Source of the DNA: Planctomycetia bacterium
GTDB taxonomy: Bacteria > Planctomycetota > Planctomycetia > Gemmatales > HRBIN36
Length of the DNA stretch: 64,000 bases
Direction: 5' to 3'
Assembly (NCBI GenBank): GCA_016795155.1
Contig: JAEUIE010000006.1
Coordinates: forward strand, 1-64,000
Shown here: one piece after another, positions 28,201 through 37,389 of the stretch
Position numbering within the stretch: position 1 is the stretch's first letter
Layout: each line of letters begins with the position of its first letter
Program-made: the position numbers and the translations under genes
Notes under the pieces: model-generated
Database searches by the model: none
Told to the model about the DNA's origin: nothing
Seen by the model: the letters and a program-made list of their open reading frames with translations, nothing else

Positions 28201-30342
28201 CTTCTTGATTATCTCATAATAAGCCTCTCCTGGTTTGGTGAGTTGACCTCCGACGTGTGGAACTGCGGCAGAGGCTTTCAGGAGCATCAAACTATTGTCG
28301 GGTGAAGCGACATTGGTTCGGCGGGAAGCTAATTCATCAGTAAATGCCCGAACATCGAAGATTGGATCGTATCCCCGCAAACTTAATTTGAATCCAGCCT
28401 TGCCGGCCTGCGCTCCATGGCATGTACCGGCATTACATCCCATTTTGGATAAGACTGGCATGACATCCTGAACGTAATCAATCGACTCGGTTTGATTCTG
28501 CTTGCATTCCACTTGAATATATCCACGCTGGTTGCCAAGCGCAAACTGGACTCTTGCCTGCCCTGCACCGGTTGATCGAATCAGGCCTGTTGGTTCGATA
28601 ACCAGTAGATTTGAATCGGCCTTGTACTTGGCCTGTCTGGTAACATCAACAACATCAGTGCTGCCATCTTTTTGTCGTATGGTGCCGAAAATCAAAACCT
28701 GGGCATAGTCATAGGGCCCTTGTAATGCAATCGTCTGATCAACAGGACTCAGGCTGATCAATTCCGTGCCGGCTGGCAGTGCTTCCTGTTCGTTCTTTGA
28801 TTGTGGTCGATCTGCACGAACTACGGTTTGTGTTGCATCCTGATTCACCTTGGGGGCAACTGGAACTGCCTTCAGGATTTTGCCAGTGGATGTCTCAACA
28901 ATTCGCAGTAGCCCATCAGAACCAGCTGTTGCAACTTGCTCGCCATGCGGATGACACGCTACCGCGAACAATGCCGAGTTATCTATCTTCACCTGGGCTA
29001 TCTGCTTCACACCTTCTTTGTGATAACTCTCCAGTTTTTTCTTTTCTTCCGCATTGCGGCCAAATACTTCCTTGGCCATGATCTTACGCAACTCTTCGGG
29101 GAGCTTGGTGTCGAATTCGTAGCCATATACTCCCAGTGTGCCTGACATATCCAGACTGCTGACAGCAGCAATCCGTTTCCCATCACGAGAAACAGCAACA
29201 CCATTAATCCGACCAGGTATGCCAGGCAATTCGCGAACGAGATTGGAATCATCACCAATTTTGCGTTCTACATCACGGAAGATGCGATAGACCTTGGGAA
29301 TGCCATCCGAACCACCCACGACGATTTCATCTCGTGATGGATGGCTCGCAACGCTGTTAATGCCGCCGCGTAAAGCACCGGGAGTGATAGAGGTGATATT
29401 GTCGACGAACCGCTGAGTCGCCACTTCCGTGAGTTTGGAAGTCATATCCCTGCTGACAGAGACGAGATGAGTTCCCTTGGGATTGAAACTGGTATCGAGT
29501 GGCCAATCGCTATGTGAGCCCTGCTGAAGAACCTGTTTGCCAGTTTTAGCATCAATGGCCCGGACAGTATTATCAGAACAGCCGAACGCTATCTTGCTGC
29601 CGTCTGGCGACCAACTGATTCCATACAGCGTATCAAATCCGAAAGATGCTGATATCACAAGTTTTCTATCAGCCAGCTTCCAGACTTGTATTTCACCCAT
29701 CCGTGCTGGCAACCCGCCGGCAGCAGCAAGATATTGACCATCTGGCGAAAACTTTACCGACTGGATGCGCTCCGACATGCCAATCAAACGCGCTTCCAAC
29801 TGACTCATATCGGATCGGTAGAGAAGAATTTCGTGAAACCCGGCAATGGCAAGCCATTTACCATCTGGCGAGTAATCAATGGAAGTTACGACTGGCTGTC
29901 TTGAATACACCGGAGGGTGAGCCTGATCATAGAAACTGGCAACAGTTGCCGAATCGTTCTTCGCACCCTGAGCAATCCATTTCCTGATGAGTTCAATTTC
30001 TGAATCAGATAGTGGTGGTCGGCCATCTGGTGGCATGGCTGCTTTGCCTTCATGAGGTGTTATTTCCTCCACGAGGTAACTGGCTTCAGGCTTGCCTGGA
30101 ACAATCGCTTTTTTGCCCGATTCGCCACCGGCCAGTAACTTCTCAAAGCTAGTCATTACATAATCAGACTTGGCTTTGGCAGGTTGATGACACCCCTGAC
30201 AATGCGCCTGCAGTATCGGCTTGATTTGCTTTTCAAAACTAACCGCAACAGGTTGTGTTGTCTCTTGCGCAAGGGTTGAAACAACAATCAAGTCAAACCA
30301 GACAATCAACAGCAAGCCGCTGGAGAGAGTACGACACAACAT
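25240..30342 (-). CDS. PSCyt1-WD40-DUF1549-DUF1553 giant secreted protein
   Basis: 1700 residues. In order: signal peptide; planctomycete cytochrome C1 domain with CQGCH at 48-52; WD40-type propeller (about 120-480, e.g. [17 protein letters not shown]); an Ig-like stretch with [16 protein letters not shown]; a second cysteine site CNAGTCHG near 637; DUF1549 from about 850 ([17 protein letters not shown]) with [10 protein letters not shown] near 989; DUF1553 from about 1090 ([17 protein letters not shown]). DUF1553 is interrupted after about 1310 by a charged coiled coil (about 1320-1390) and a beta-rich, discoidin-like region, and closes at the C-terminus with [14 protein letters not shown]. 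It heads the operon with DUF1501 and Gfo/Idh genes. AGGAAG precedes the ATG. Probable periplasmic multi-haem oxidoreductase; substrate unknown. Confidence 0.9.
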   Translation of the reverse strand: MLCRTLSSGLLLIVWFDLIVVSTLAQETTQPVAVSFEKQIKPILQAHCQGCHQPAKAKSDYVMTSFEKLLAGGESGKKAIVPGKPEASYLVEEITPHEGKAAMPPDGRPPLSDSEIELIRKWIAQGAKNDSATVASFYDQAHPPVYSRQPVVTSIDYSPDGKWLAIAGFHEILLYRSDMSQLEARLIGMSERIQSVKFSPDGQYLAAAGGLPARMGEIQVWKLADRKLVISASFGFDTLYGISWSPDGSKIAFGCSDNTVRAIDAKTGKQVLQQGSHSDWPLDTSFNPKGTHLVSVSRDMTSKLTEVATQRFVDNITSITPGALRGGINSVASHPSRDEIVVGGSDGIPKVYRIFRDVERKIGDDSNLVRELPGIPGRINGVAVSRDGKRIAAVSSLDMSGTLGVYGYEFDTKLPEELRKIMAKEVFGRNAEEKKKLESYHKEGVKQIAQVKIDNSALFAVACHPHGEQVATAGSDGLLRIVETSTGKILKAVPVAPKVNQDATQTVVRADRPQSKNEQEALPAGTELISLSPVDQTIALQGPYDYAQVLIFGTIRQKDGSTDVVDVTRQAKYKADSNLLVIEPTGLIRSTGAGQARVQFALGNQRGYIQVECKQNQTESIDYVQDVMPVLSKMGCNAGTCHGAQAGKAGFKLSLRGYDPIFDVRAFTDELASRRTNVASPDNSLMLLKASAAVPHVGGQLTKPGEAYYEIIKKWIGQGAILKHNSPRVAEIEIFPRNPIIQREGNKQQFRIIARYADGTQKDVSQEAIVESGNTEVATHNKAALLTAVRRGEAPILARFEGAYAATTLTVMGDRTSFTWKQPPSYNRIDELVAAKWQRLKILPSELCTDLEFIRRAYLDLTGLPPTPEAIQSFLNENTGSKNKREALIDKLIGSTEFIDYWTNKWADLLQVNRKFLAQEGAASFRQWIREEVDKNTPYDQFVRKILTAKGSNKNNPAASYYKILRDSTSMMENTTHLFLGVRFNCNKCHDHPFERWTQDNYYQTAAYFAQVQLKTDPASNNRTIGGTDVERPKPFYEIVEDTPNGEIKHERTQQITQPQFPYKATTSATSPASRRDQLAHWITAKDNQYFARSYVNRIWGYLMGVGLIEPLDDIRAGNPPSNPELLDFLTQEFIKSGFNVRAMISLIAKSRTYQLSVSSHRWNADDKLNFSHATPKRLPAEVLYDSVYKVTGSVTNIPGVPAGTRAAALPDVGVELPTGFLAALGRPVRESACECERSSGLQLGPVMALVNGQTVADAINDTNNAIVKLVQQEKDNAALVNQLFLRILNRPASADELNKALATFTEVNKDHALLMKELNEREQWWKPVFANKEKERLDAINKAKSNLENHEKAIAPELARKEKERLETVKRLEAEIAGMENVLLARKAEEHQKSKASLTDWFRLNPSTFTASNGSRLDKLDDLSLLASGELKKSDYTVTVATDVKGISALRLEVLMDEKLPGTGPGRAPNGNFVLSEFEVTAAPRNDPTKSKKVDFASATADFAQGEFAASQLIDGKTNDQRGWAVVPQTGISHWVIFQLKEPIAHEGGTVITFKLLQRFNQVDHTLGRFRLSATTAPKATVINGLVDEYRTILEQPIKYQNAKQKDALLKYYRYADPELQKKQQMLAAARMPLPVDPKLNELRNLLAEVSKPVPLDNRLVQLRHDAQMSTSQISNPRLTAAQDLAWALINSPAFLFNH

Positions 30343-30480
30343 TGAATCTTCCTGTGAACAATACTTCCATCAGGCAGGGTAAACCGGCAGTAGGTATAGT
30401 CTAACCTCTCTGAATCCTGCTGCAATCATAACTTCTGGGAAGTTTTCACAAAAAATATAATTATCGACTTACAACAGGGA

Positions 30481-32034
30481 TTACTTTCCCATTAATGCAG
30501 CTTTCATTTTCTCCCACCGACTGGTACGTTCAGTCTCCAGCACTGAAATTCGCTTGCTGATCCATGTATGAGAGTGCTTCGAGTCTTCGACTGGAGATGT
30601 GGCAGGCTGAATGGCAGGCGGCTGAGGTTTCTGTTTGAATACTTTGGTTGCCGAAGGTTCCTTCTCTGTTTTATCATCCTTTATTGCAATTTCTGGAGCA
30701 GCAGGCAAAGTTGGTTGTGTCAAAGGTTGACTGACAACTGCTGCTGTTGCCAGACTCTGCTTCAGCTGCATGAGTTCCAGATTGATCCTGCCGAGTTCTG
30801 CCAGTTCTTCACGTATCATCTGCATCTGCTGCTTTTGCATTGTGCCCATGAACTCAGCCATCATTTCCATGTTCATGCGCATCTGATCATACATGTCTTT
30901 CTGCATTTGTTTCATCTGCGTCATCATTTGAGACAGCACATGCTCTTCAGGCATAGCGAGCCACGATTCGTGTTCAGACGCTGTCTCTGACAGATCAGTT
31001 TTCTTCCTGGCTACAGGAACTGATGCCAGCGCAGAGCGCTTTGCCTTGACCAGTGATGCCTGCGGCACTGCAACTCGAGATGATTCGATTGTCTTGATTG
31101 GAGTTGGCTTTTTAACTACTAAATCGGACTTTGGCTGAACGGTTTGAGGTATCACCACATCTGGCGTCGAGTCAATTGATTCAACGATCACGTTATTCGC
31201 AGGCAGTTCCAGTTCAGAAATGGTCGGCAACGAAGTTTCATCTGAATCATCTTCGTTGATTTCGTCATCGTATTCGTTCAGAAAAACGTGTGATGGTTCA
31301 TCTTTGGAATTTGTTTCATGGTTAATATCGGTTTGCAGCATCTGGAACGCAATCAGATAGGGACCAACGCTGATCAAGTCATTATCGTTTAGTAGTGCTG
31401 TATGGCACATCTGCTGATTTACTTTCACACCTGTTCGACTGATGAGATCAATCAACCAGTAATTGCCATCAGATGTTCGTATCACGCTCGCATGAAATCT
31501 GGAGACATCTTCATCATCCAGTTCCAGGTTGCTGTACTTGCTGCGCCCAATAATGGTTACTTGGCTGGTGAGAGGTAATTCGACTGCGTCACCCACCATC
31601 AACAGTGCTTCTGCTCCTTCCTTGACGTTGTATCTGGCAAGAAAAGGGGCTGTATTGCGTCTTTCTTTTGCGGGAGGATGATCCTCGCCTACCTTCTGCT
31701 CCAGAGTAATGCGATAAGGACCGATCTGTATCCATTCGTCCTGATCAAGCCAGCCGTACAAACGCGGATGATCTTTCCAGAAGATACCAGTGCGACTTGC
31801 CTGATCAATGCAAAACAACCTGCCATCGAGTACCTGCAGGTATGCATGCTGTTTGGTAACCGATTCGTCATTTAAGACGATGTCGCATCCTGCATTTCTG
31901 CCAATGATCAGATAGGGTTTGGAAACAACAACTTTGTTGATCTTGCGAGTATTGAGATTGCAAACCTGCAAGGAAATGGGACGAATCTGCCCGCAACTGT
32001 CAGACAGGAGTTTATCGATAGCCTGCGTCATCAT
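30481..32034 (-). CDS. Tandem-FHA protein with Met-rich coiled coil
   Basis: 517 residues. Two FHA domains, about 25-110 (YLIIGRNAGCDIVLND...TKQHAYL) and 130-230 (VTIIGRSKYSNLELDDEDVSRFHA), carry the GR and H residues of phosphothreonine-binding FHA folds. A low-complexity linker (about 240-355) rich in acidic and proline residues follows, then a Met/Gln-rich helical stretch (about 360-435: QMMTQMKQMQKDMYDQMRMN) likely to form a coiled coil, and a basic tail. No membrane segment or signal peptide: cytoplasmic. It probably scaffolds Ser/Thr-kinase signalling, though no kinase is nearby. There is no clear Shine-Dalgarno, and flanking gaps suggest monocistronic transcription. Confidence 0.85.
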   Translation of the reverse strand: MMTQAIDKLLSDSCGQIRPISLQVCNLNTRKINKVVVSKPYLIIGRNAGCDIVLNDESVTKQHAYLQVLDGRLFCIDQASRTGIFWKDHPRLYGWLDQDEWIQIGPYRITLEQKVGEDHPPAKERRNTAPFLARYNVKEGAEALLMVGDAVELPLTSQVTIIGRSKYSNLELDDEDVSRFHASVIRTSDGNYWLIDLISRTGVKVNQQMCHTALLNDNDLISVGPYLIAFQMLQTDINHETNSKDEPSHVFLNEYDDEINEDDSDETSLPTISELELPANNVIVESIDSTPDVVIPQTVQPKSDLVVKKPTPIKTIESSRVAVPQASLVKAKRSALASVPVARKKTDLSETASEHESWLAMPEEHVLSQMMTQMKQMQKDMYDQMRMNMEMMAEFMGTMQKQQMQMIREELAELGRINLELMQLKQSLATAAVVSQPLTQPTLPAAPEIAIKDDKTEKEPSATKVFKQKPQPPAIQPATSPVEDSKHSHTWISKRISVLETERTSRWEKMKAALMGK

Positions 32035-32074
32035 GGTGATTCATGCAATTTCGGTGGATATAAAAGGATAAACG

Positions 32075-32108
32075 AAAAAGTGCGATGAAATCAAGTGTTT
32101 CATCGCAC
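32075..32108 (-). terminator. Intrinsic terminator after the PEP-CTERM gene
   Basis: Arms 32098-32108 and 32080-32090 form a perfect 11-base stem with a 7-base loop. On the minus strand the hairpin is followed immediately by five Ts (plus-strand A-run at 32075-32079). It begins 30 bases after the stop of the PEP-CTERM gene and separates it from the FHA gene. Confidence 0.85.
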
Positions 32109-32137
32109 CAAATAGCAAGTTCTGGCTGTTTTACCAA

Positions 32138-32917
32138 TTAAGCAGTCATAATTGTCTTCCGACGACGCAGATAGTTGACACCAGTGAGACAGAAGATGCC
32201 GATTCCACTCAGAACGACACCAGCTGGGACTGGAACAATGTTTCCGCCACCTTCCTGATATTGCTCAGGATTAACCAAAACAATCTGATCTTGATTGCTG
32301 GAATTGGTTATTCCCAAAAAATACTTGAGTGGATTGGTTGTCGAAAATGTACTTACTGCAGTTAGTAACGCATTCACATTTGCAGCGACGAGAGTTCCGC
32401 CTGGATTAGCAATGGCAAAGCTTCCACCGGTACCATTCCATATATCTGCAACATTAGCTTCAAAAACAATATTCCAGATTGCAGCCTGTACTTCAGGTGC
32501 ATCGTACAATCCACCCATCACAAATTGACTTGGATTGGCACCAATATAAGCAGCCAGTTTTTGCAAAGCTGCTGCCCTGACTGGTCCCATTCCACCCGGA
32601 ACGGATGATTGTGGCAAAGAAGCAAGATTAGATGTTATCGTGTAATTATAAGAACCTCCAGAAGAGATATTCTCTCCAATTTCGATACAGAATGAATAAG
32701 CTTTGTCACCTGTCGCACCAAAAACAGCTGTTCCAACAGGTGAAAGGTTACTTACATGATTCCATGTAAATAAACCTGCACCACCATGAAATGAATTTCC
32801 CGCACCAGTGACACCATCCCACTGGCGTACACCATCAAATTGCAATCTCACATCTGCTGCATTCACCTGCGTGAATCCAACTAAAATAAGAGAGGCAATA
32901 ACAAGCAAGCGTCGCAT
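32138..32917 (-). CDS. PEP-CTERM-like surface protein with thioester-domain-like motifs
   Basis: About 259 residues; the ATG at 32917 is chosen over 32947 because GGGGG precedes it and the signal peptide then starts directly (MRRLLVIASLILVGFTQVNA). The C-terminus reads VPVPAG, a hydrophobic helix (VVLSGIGIFCLTGVNYL) and RRRK, the tripartite PEP-CTERM sorting signal recognised by exosortases, with a slightly long tail. The mature body has FCIE (Cys77), VQAAIW (Gln144) and YQ (220-221), resembling the three motifs of Cys-Gln thioester adhesin domains. Beside an exosortase-type polysaccharide locus it is the obvious candidate cargo. Terminator downstream, possible promoter upstream. Confidence 0.75.
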   Translation of the reverse strand: MRRLLVIASLILVGFTQVNAADVRLQFDGVRQWDGVTGAGNSFHGGAGLFTWNHVSNLSPVGTAVFGATGDKAYSFCIEIGENISSGGSYNYTITSNLASLPQSSVPGGMGPVRAAALQKLAAYIGANPSQFVMGGLYDAPEVQAAIWNIVFEANVADIWNGTGGSFAIANPGGTLVAANVNALLTAVSTFSTTNPLKYFLGITNSSNQDQIVLVNPEQYQEGGGNIVPVPAGVVLSGIGIFCLTGVNYLRRRKTIMTA

Positions 32918-32995
32918 AGCAAACCCCCTGACGAATTTCCTGAACATGATGAATATTCAGATAAGAGGAACTTCTCCGTTCGGGCGATATGTCAA

Positions 32996-33024
32996 TTTTT
33001 AAACTTTACCTCAGTCTTCGTCAA
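32996..33024 (-). promoter_or_regulatory. Candidate promoter of the PEP-CTERM gene
   Basis: On the minus strand TTGACG (33024-33019), a 17-base spacer and TAAAAA (33001-32996) fit a sigma70 promoter moderately. It lies in the gap after the TPR gene, about 80 bases upstream of the PEP-CTERM ATG. The rest of this 154-base gap shows no convincing terminator for the TPR gene. Confidence 0.35.
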
Positions 33025-33071
33025 GCAATTTCCACAAAAATATTTGACATTCATCAATTGTGAACTATGAG

Positions 33072-36000
33072 TCAAGGCTTGATACTCTGAAACTGCTTGC
33101 TTATTTCCTGGTAGAGTTTACGGTCTGAGACTGACAAAGTCTCTGGATCAAGCTTGGAAGCGAGAACTTTTTTCCAATATCTTTCAGCCTCAAATCGATT
33201 ACCCGACTTGTCCTGAATAAAGGCCATATGCAGCAAATGTGTTGCAGTTGGCGATTTATCAACCGCCTCCGAGATATCCTTGAGAGCTTCTCGTTGTTTA
33301 TTGTTAATGCATAGAATCATTCCACGAGTGTCGAGAAGTGCCCCGTCAGGTCCTGCCTGTTCTATAGCCTTGTCGATCAATTGCATTGCTTCATCAAATG
33401 CATCAGGCTTCTCGCGGAGGTGCCAGGCCAAGTTGTTCAATGCAACTGGATTCTTCGGATTGATCTCGAGTACTTTTCTGTACAGTTTTTCAGCATGTGC
33501 AGGTTGGTTTTGCAAACTATGCAAATCTGCCAGTGCCAGTAGGACACCAATATCAGATTTTCCTGAATTCAAGGTTGCTGTCAGTTTTTGTTCTACACGG
33601 CCCATCTGTTCCTTGGTTGCTTTGCCTGTATTCAAGGCTGCAACACATGCCATAGCAACATTTCCAACTGGAAGCTTGTTCCAGTATTCTTCGCACAATG
33701 AAATGGCATCTGTAATTCGGCCCTGTCTTGCCCAATAGGCCACTTGAGCCAGTATTGCATTGTCATTTTTTCGAGATCCTTCCGTGACGTAACGTTTGAT
33801 CATTTTCTCAGCTGCTTGAGGCTCTTTGACCTGCTCGAGCAGACCAGCTGCAGACATGTAGACGGAGGCATCTTTCTTCTCACCATAAATACGCTCAACC
33901 TCTTTTTCGAGGTATTCAACTGCTTCGCGATTCTTACTCTGTGCGAATAACAGTCGTGTCTTGGCTTCGAGCAACTCAGAAGGTTTGGTTGATTTTTCCT
34001 CCAATTGGGTCATTAATTCACTGGCTTTTTTCACATCATTATTTCGAATGAGCGCCATGATGTAATAGGCAAGGTATTGCGGAGCTTTACCTTCGTTTTC
34101 TTTCAGCATTTCATTCAGAATACTGTTTGCTTTATTCCAATCGCCTTCATCTTCGTAGAGATGAGCAAGCAGAATTGCTTCATTAGGTTTAGGCTTCAAG
34201 TTCGTAAACGATGATTCGAGATCTTTGATAATTTCCTTTCTTGAACCAGGTCTGGTAGCCTTGATCAGGGCACGCGTACGCAAATCTTCAGGCGAAATCG
34301 AGTTGGTCTTGAGATTGCCTTCAACAAGATCCAGTGCCTCTTTATACTGTGCATAATCTCCCTTAGCCGCCAGCGTCAAGGCGTAAGTTCGACGAGCCCA
34401 AGCCAAGGTAGTAGCATCGACTTTTGCTGATTCGATGTATTTCTTCAGAAGTGTTTCCGCTTTCACCATCTGCCCCTGACGGAAATAAAAACCTATCAGA
34501 CTCTGGAACAGTGGCGCATCATTTGGACGACTTTCTACCAGTTTGACAAAGTAGCTTTCCGCTTTGTCGAATTCTTCGAGTGATTCGTAATAAGGAACTA
34601 ATGCATAGTTGGCTTTCTCCTTCAATAGAGCTTCAGCACGTTTGAGTTCCTGAGCAGCTTCTGGTTTTCGGTCCATTCTTACCAGATATACCAGCCAGGT
34701 AGCCCAGGCATCCGGTTCATCCTGGGCCAGGGCGATGGCCTTCCTGAAAGACTCTTCAGCACCTTTTCGGTCTTGAGCCGCCCAGTGAACATTACCCAAC
34801 CAAAGGTGGTCACGATAATCCTTGGAATCTGAACGAATCGCCTGCCTGGCCTGCGCCAGGACTTTTTCCATTTGCTTTGAATCCGCTTCACTGAGTGTCA
34901 GTTCAGCTTCCAGCTTGCTGAAAGCCGAAGTACCTGATGATTGACTCATTGCCTGTGCGAGAATCTGTCTGGCTTCATTTGGCCGTCTTCGAGCGGTCAA
35001 CAGCTGAACTGTGCGTTTGATGATTTCCGGATTGCGTTCGCCTAATTCCACTGCAAGTTTGTACTGATCGATGGCCTGATCAATCTGCCCTGTCAGTTCC
35101 AGCAATCGCCCCTGAACATAGGCAGTTTTAAACCAGCCTGGACGACTTGAATTCAGTTTTTTAACAAGATCATCCGTGTCTACCAGTTGACTTCGATCGC
35201 CGTTCTGGAGTTTCTCAAACATTCGGTTTAAACTGCTCAATTTCCATCGAAACCCTTCTTCTCCTTCGACTTCGCGCATCGACTTAAGTAATCGTTTGGC
35301 TTCATCCTCGTTTTTCTCCAAGTTGGCTATTTCGATCAATCTCTCAAGTGAAGCAAGATGCAATGGATCGAGCTTGTTACATGTTTCCAGCAATCGTTTA
35401 GCATCTTTGTAAAGTCCCATTGAGATATAGAAATCTGCAAGTCCGGATAGAAGCGTTACTTTTTGAGGCATACTGAATGCATCGGTATTGCTTTCACAAC
35501 GGCCCAGGATAGACAACGCATCTGCTCGTGATTTGGAAAGAGCTGTTGCCGCACGTGCAAGTCGCAATTCTACTGCATCACCAACTGCCTTTTCCGCTTC
35601 TGACAATACTGCTTCAATCGCACGAGATTGAGACTCTGCTTCCTGACCAGCTTTTCTTCTTGCCAGATTCATTTTAGTCAGCCAATAAATCACCTCTTTG
35701 GGCTGACTGGAAATGGCATTATCAACGGCTGATTCCAGTTCACTGATCTTTCCCATATTAGCTAGTAACTGAAATTGCAGAAGGCGGTAATCACGGGTCG
35801 CCTTGACTTCAGCCGAGCATTGTTCAAGCTCATTCTCAATGGACGTCCATTTTCTCTGATCAGCAGGTTTTCTGGATTCCATAATGATCAACTGCCGAAC
35901 ATAACCCAGACGTGCAACAGGAAAGTCTTTGACAAACCTTTGATAAATGGCTTCCGCTTCTTTATTCTTACCCAGGGCAGCCAAGCAATCAGCTTTACCG

Positions 36001-37376
36001 AGTTGTGCTTCACGGATACTTGCATCCTGTCTGATAATGCGTTCGTAAGCAGCCAACTGCCGTTCAGGATTGCCTAACTGTTGATAAAGAGAAGCGAGAA
36101 AAAAGTCTGATTCTATTGCAAGTTTGGGTTCATTACTCAAACCATCCTTGATACGTTCTAATATCGATACTGCTTCCCCAGGTTTGCCATCATTTTTCAG
36201 TATGCGCGACTGCAAGTATTCGATAACAGGTGTTTTACCAAATTTATTACGCAAGCTATCTACAAGTTTAACGGCTTCTGTTTGATCACCAGCATCAAGC
36301 AAAAGTTTAGCCACATACCACTGATGTTTTAGATTTTCACCAACGAGGGGAATAGCTAGCTTGATGGTACTTAACGCTGCTTCGCGCCCTTTTTTGCCAT
36401 CTTGAAATTCCAGTTGTGCCTTCAAGATTAGAAATCGAACATCAGTGGGAAATTGCTGAATCCCTTTATTGATCAGTGCCAAGGCATCTTCCTGATTCTT
36501 TTTCCTTACCTTCTGATCAGTGGAATTATCAGCCATAAGAAGTTCGGCTGAACTCAAAAGAATTTGCGCCTGACTTTTTTCATCAACAGGTTTCTGTTGT
36601 GCGATTGCTAATTCCTGAGACGCTTCCTGGTTGCGTCCCATTTCTCTCAAATATGTACTATGAATCAGTCGTACTTCAGCTGAGTCAGGGTTATACTGCA
36701 CCATCTTGGAAAGTACTTGATTCAACTTGCCCTGTTCTTTTCGCTCAAGGTAGTATCTGGCAATTTCTTTGAATGCATCAATATTGGCTCGATCCTTCTC
36801 GATTATTCCTTCGCATACCTTGATCGCAAGGTCCGGATCGCGGAGACCAAATTTAACTTTGGCTAATGATTCCCAATATGGAACTTGTTGAGACTCCATT
36901 TTCTGCAATTGCTTTTCCAATGGTTCGTTGGTTAATCTCAACAAGTGCTTTTCCAAATGCTCTTCGGCATCTTTAAATCGCTGGAGCTCAATGGCGCGTT
37001 TCGCTGCCCGGAAATGAAGTTCATCGGGCACCTGCCTGGCATCTGCAGTATTATCTGAAGCGACATATTGTCTTATTGCCTTTTCGAGCGTCAGATAGGC
37101 TCGCGTTTTCTCTGCATAATTATTGGCAGTACTATCCACCAGAATCGCGTAGCGATCCATATTCTTGCGATCGTTCGGCGTCATCAGGATATAGCGTTCA
37201 AGGTACTGCCTGGCATTAGCCAGGTCTTTTGTTGCTTCCGCTTCATCTGCCTTCTGCAGAAAAAATTTAACCTGGCTTTTCACCTGATATTGTTGCAGGA
37301 AATACAGCCCGGCTCCGGTAATGCCAACGACCAGCAGCACAATCAGCAGTACCTTAACATTCAGCTTGCGGTTCAT
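33072..37376 (-). CDS. Giant TPR-repeat protein of the exosortase locus
   Basis: 1434 residues. A single N-terminal membrane segment (VLLIVLLVVGITGAGLYFL) is followed by tetratricopeptide-like repeats over nearly the full length, e.g. AEKLYRKVLEINPKNPVALNNLAWHLRE near the C-terminus and repeated LGKADCLAALGKNKEAEAIY units. It resembles the large PEP-CTERM-system TPR proteins found with exosortases, although those are usually lipoproteins and no lipobox Cys is present here. Probably periplasmic and membrane-anchored, scaffolding polysaccharide assembly or export (inference). AGGAG precedes the ATG; the FemAB-like gene ends only 13 bases upstream, so it is the last gene of the 44.4-33.1 kb operon. 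Confidence 0.85.
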   Translation of the reverse strand: MNRKLNVKVLLIVLLVVGITGAGLYFLQQYQVKSQVKFFLQKADEAEATKDLANARQYLERYILMTPNDRKNMDRYAILVDSTANNYAEKTRAYLTLEKAIRQYVASDNTADARQVPDELHFRAAKRAIELQRFKDAEEHLEKHLLRLTNEPLEKQLQKMESQQVPYWESLAKVKFGLRDPDLAIKVCEGIIEKDRANIDAFKEIARYYLERKEQGKLNQVLSKMVQYNPDSAEVRLIHSTYLREMGRNQEASQELAIAQQKPVDEKSQAQILLSSAELLMADNSTDQKVRKKNQEDALALINKGIQQFPTDVRFLILKAQLEFQDGKKGREAALSTIKLAIPLVGENLKHQWYVAKLLLDAGDQTEAVKLVDSLRNKFGKTPVIEYLQSRILKNDGKPGEAVSILERIKDGLSNEPKLAIESDFFLASLYQQLGNPERQLAAYERIIRQDASIREAQLGKADCLAALGKNKEAEAIYQRFVKDFPVARLGYVRQLIIMESRKPADQRKWTSIENELEQCSAEVKATRDYRLLQFQLLANMGKISELESAVDNAISSQPKEVIYWLTKMNLARRKAGQEAESQSRAIEAVLSEAEKAVGDAVELRLARAATALSKSRADALSILGRCESNTDAFSMPQKVTLLSGLADFYISMGLYKDAKRLLETCNKLDPLHLASLERLIEIANLEKNEDEAKRLLKSMREVEGEEGFRWKLSSLNRMFEKLQNGDRSQLVDTDDLVKKLNSSRPGWFKTAYVQGRLLELTGQIDQAIDQYKLAVELGERNPEIIKRTVQLLTARRRPNEARQILAQAMSQSSGTSAFSKLEAELTLSEADSKQMEKVLAQARQAIRSDSKDYRDHLWLGNVHWAAQDRKGAEESFRKAIALAQDEPDAWATWLVYLVRMDRKPEAAQELKRAEALLKEKANYALVPYYESLEEFDKAESYFVKLVESRPNDAPLFQSLIGFYFRQGQMVKAETLLKKYIESAKVDATTLAWARRTYALTLAAKGDYAQYKEALDLVEGNLKTNSISPEDLRTRALIKATRPGSRKEIIKDLESSFTNLKPKPNEAILLAHLYEDEGDWNKANSILNEMLKENEGKAPQYLAYYIMALIRNNDVKKASELMTQLEEKSTKPSELLEAKTRLLFAQSKNREAVEYLEKEVERIYGEKKDASVYMSAAGLLEQVKEPQAAEKMIKRYVTEGSRKNDNAILAQVAYWARQGRITDAISLCEEYWNKLPVGNVAMACVAALNTGKATKEQMGRVEQKLTATLNSGKSDIGVLLALADLHSLQNQPAHAEKLYRKVLEINPKNPVALNNLAWHLREKPDAFDEAMQLIDKAIEQAGPDGALLDTRGMILCINNKQREALKDISEAVDKSPTATHLLHMAFIQDKSGNRFEAERYWKKVLASKLDPETLSVSDRKLYQEISKQFQSIKP

Positions 37377-37389
37377 GGTGATGACTCCT

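Noticed and set aside
30431-30480. A small hairpin-like ACTTC/GAAGT element near an A-run after the FHA gene
   Set aside because: Stem of only five bases, and on the minus strand it is not followed by a T-tract, so it does not make a credible terminator for the FHA gene.
30568-30990. A + strand frame very rich in Phe, Leu, His and Arg opposite the FHA gene
   Set aside because: Its odd composition is the reverse complement of the Met/Gln-rich coiled-coil codons; no supporting signals.
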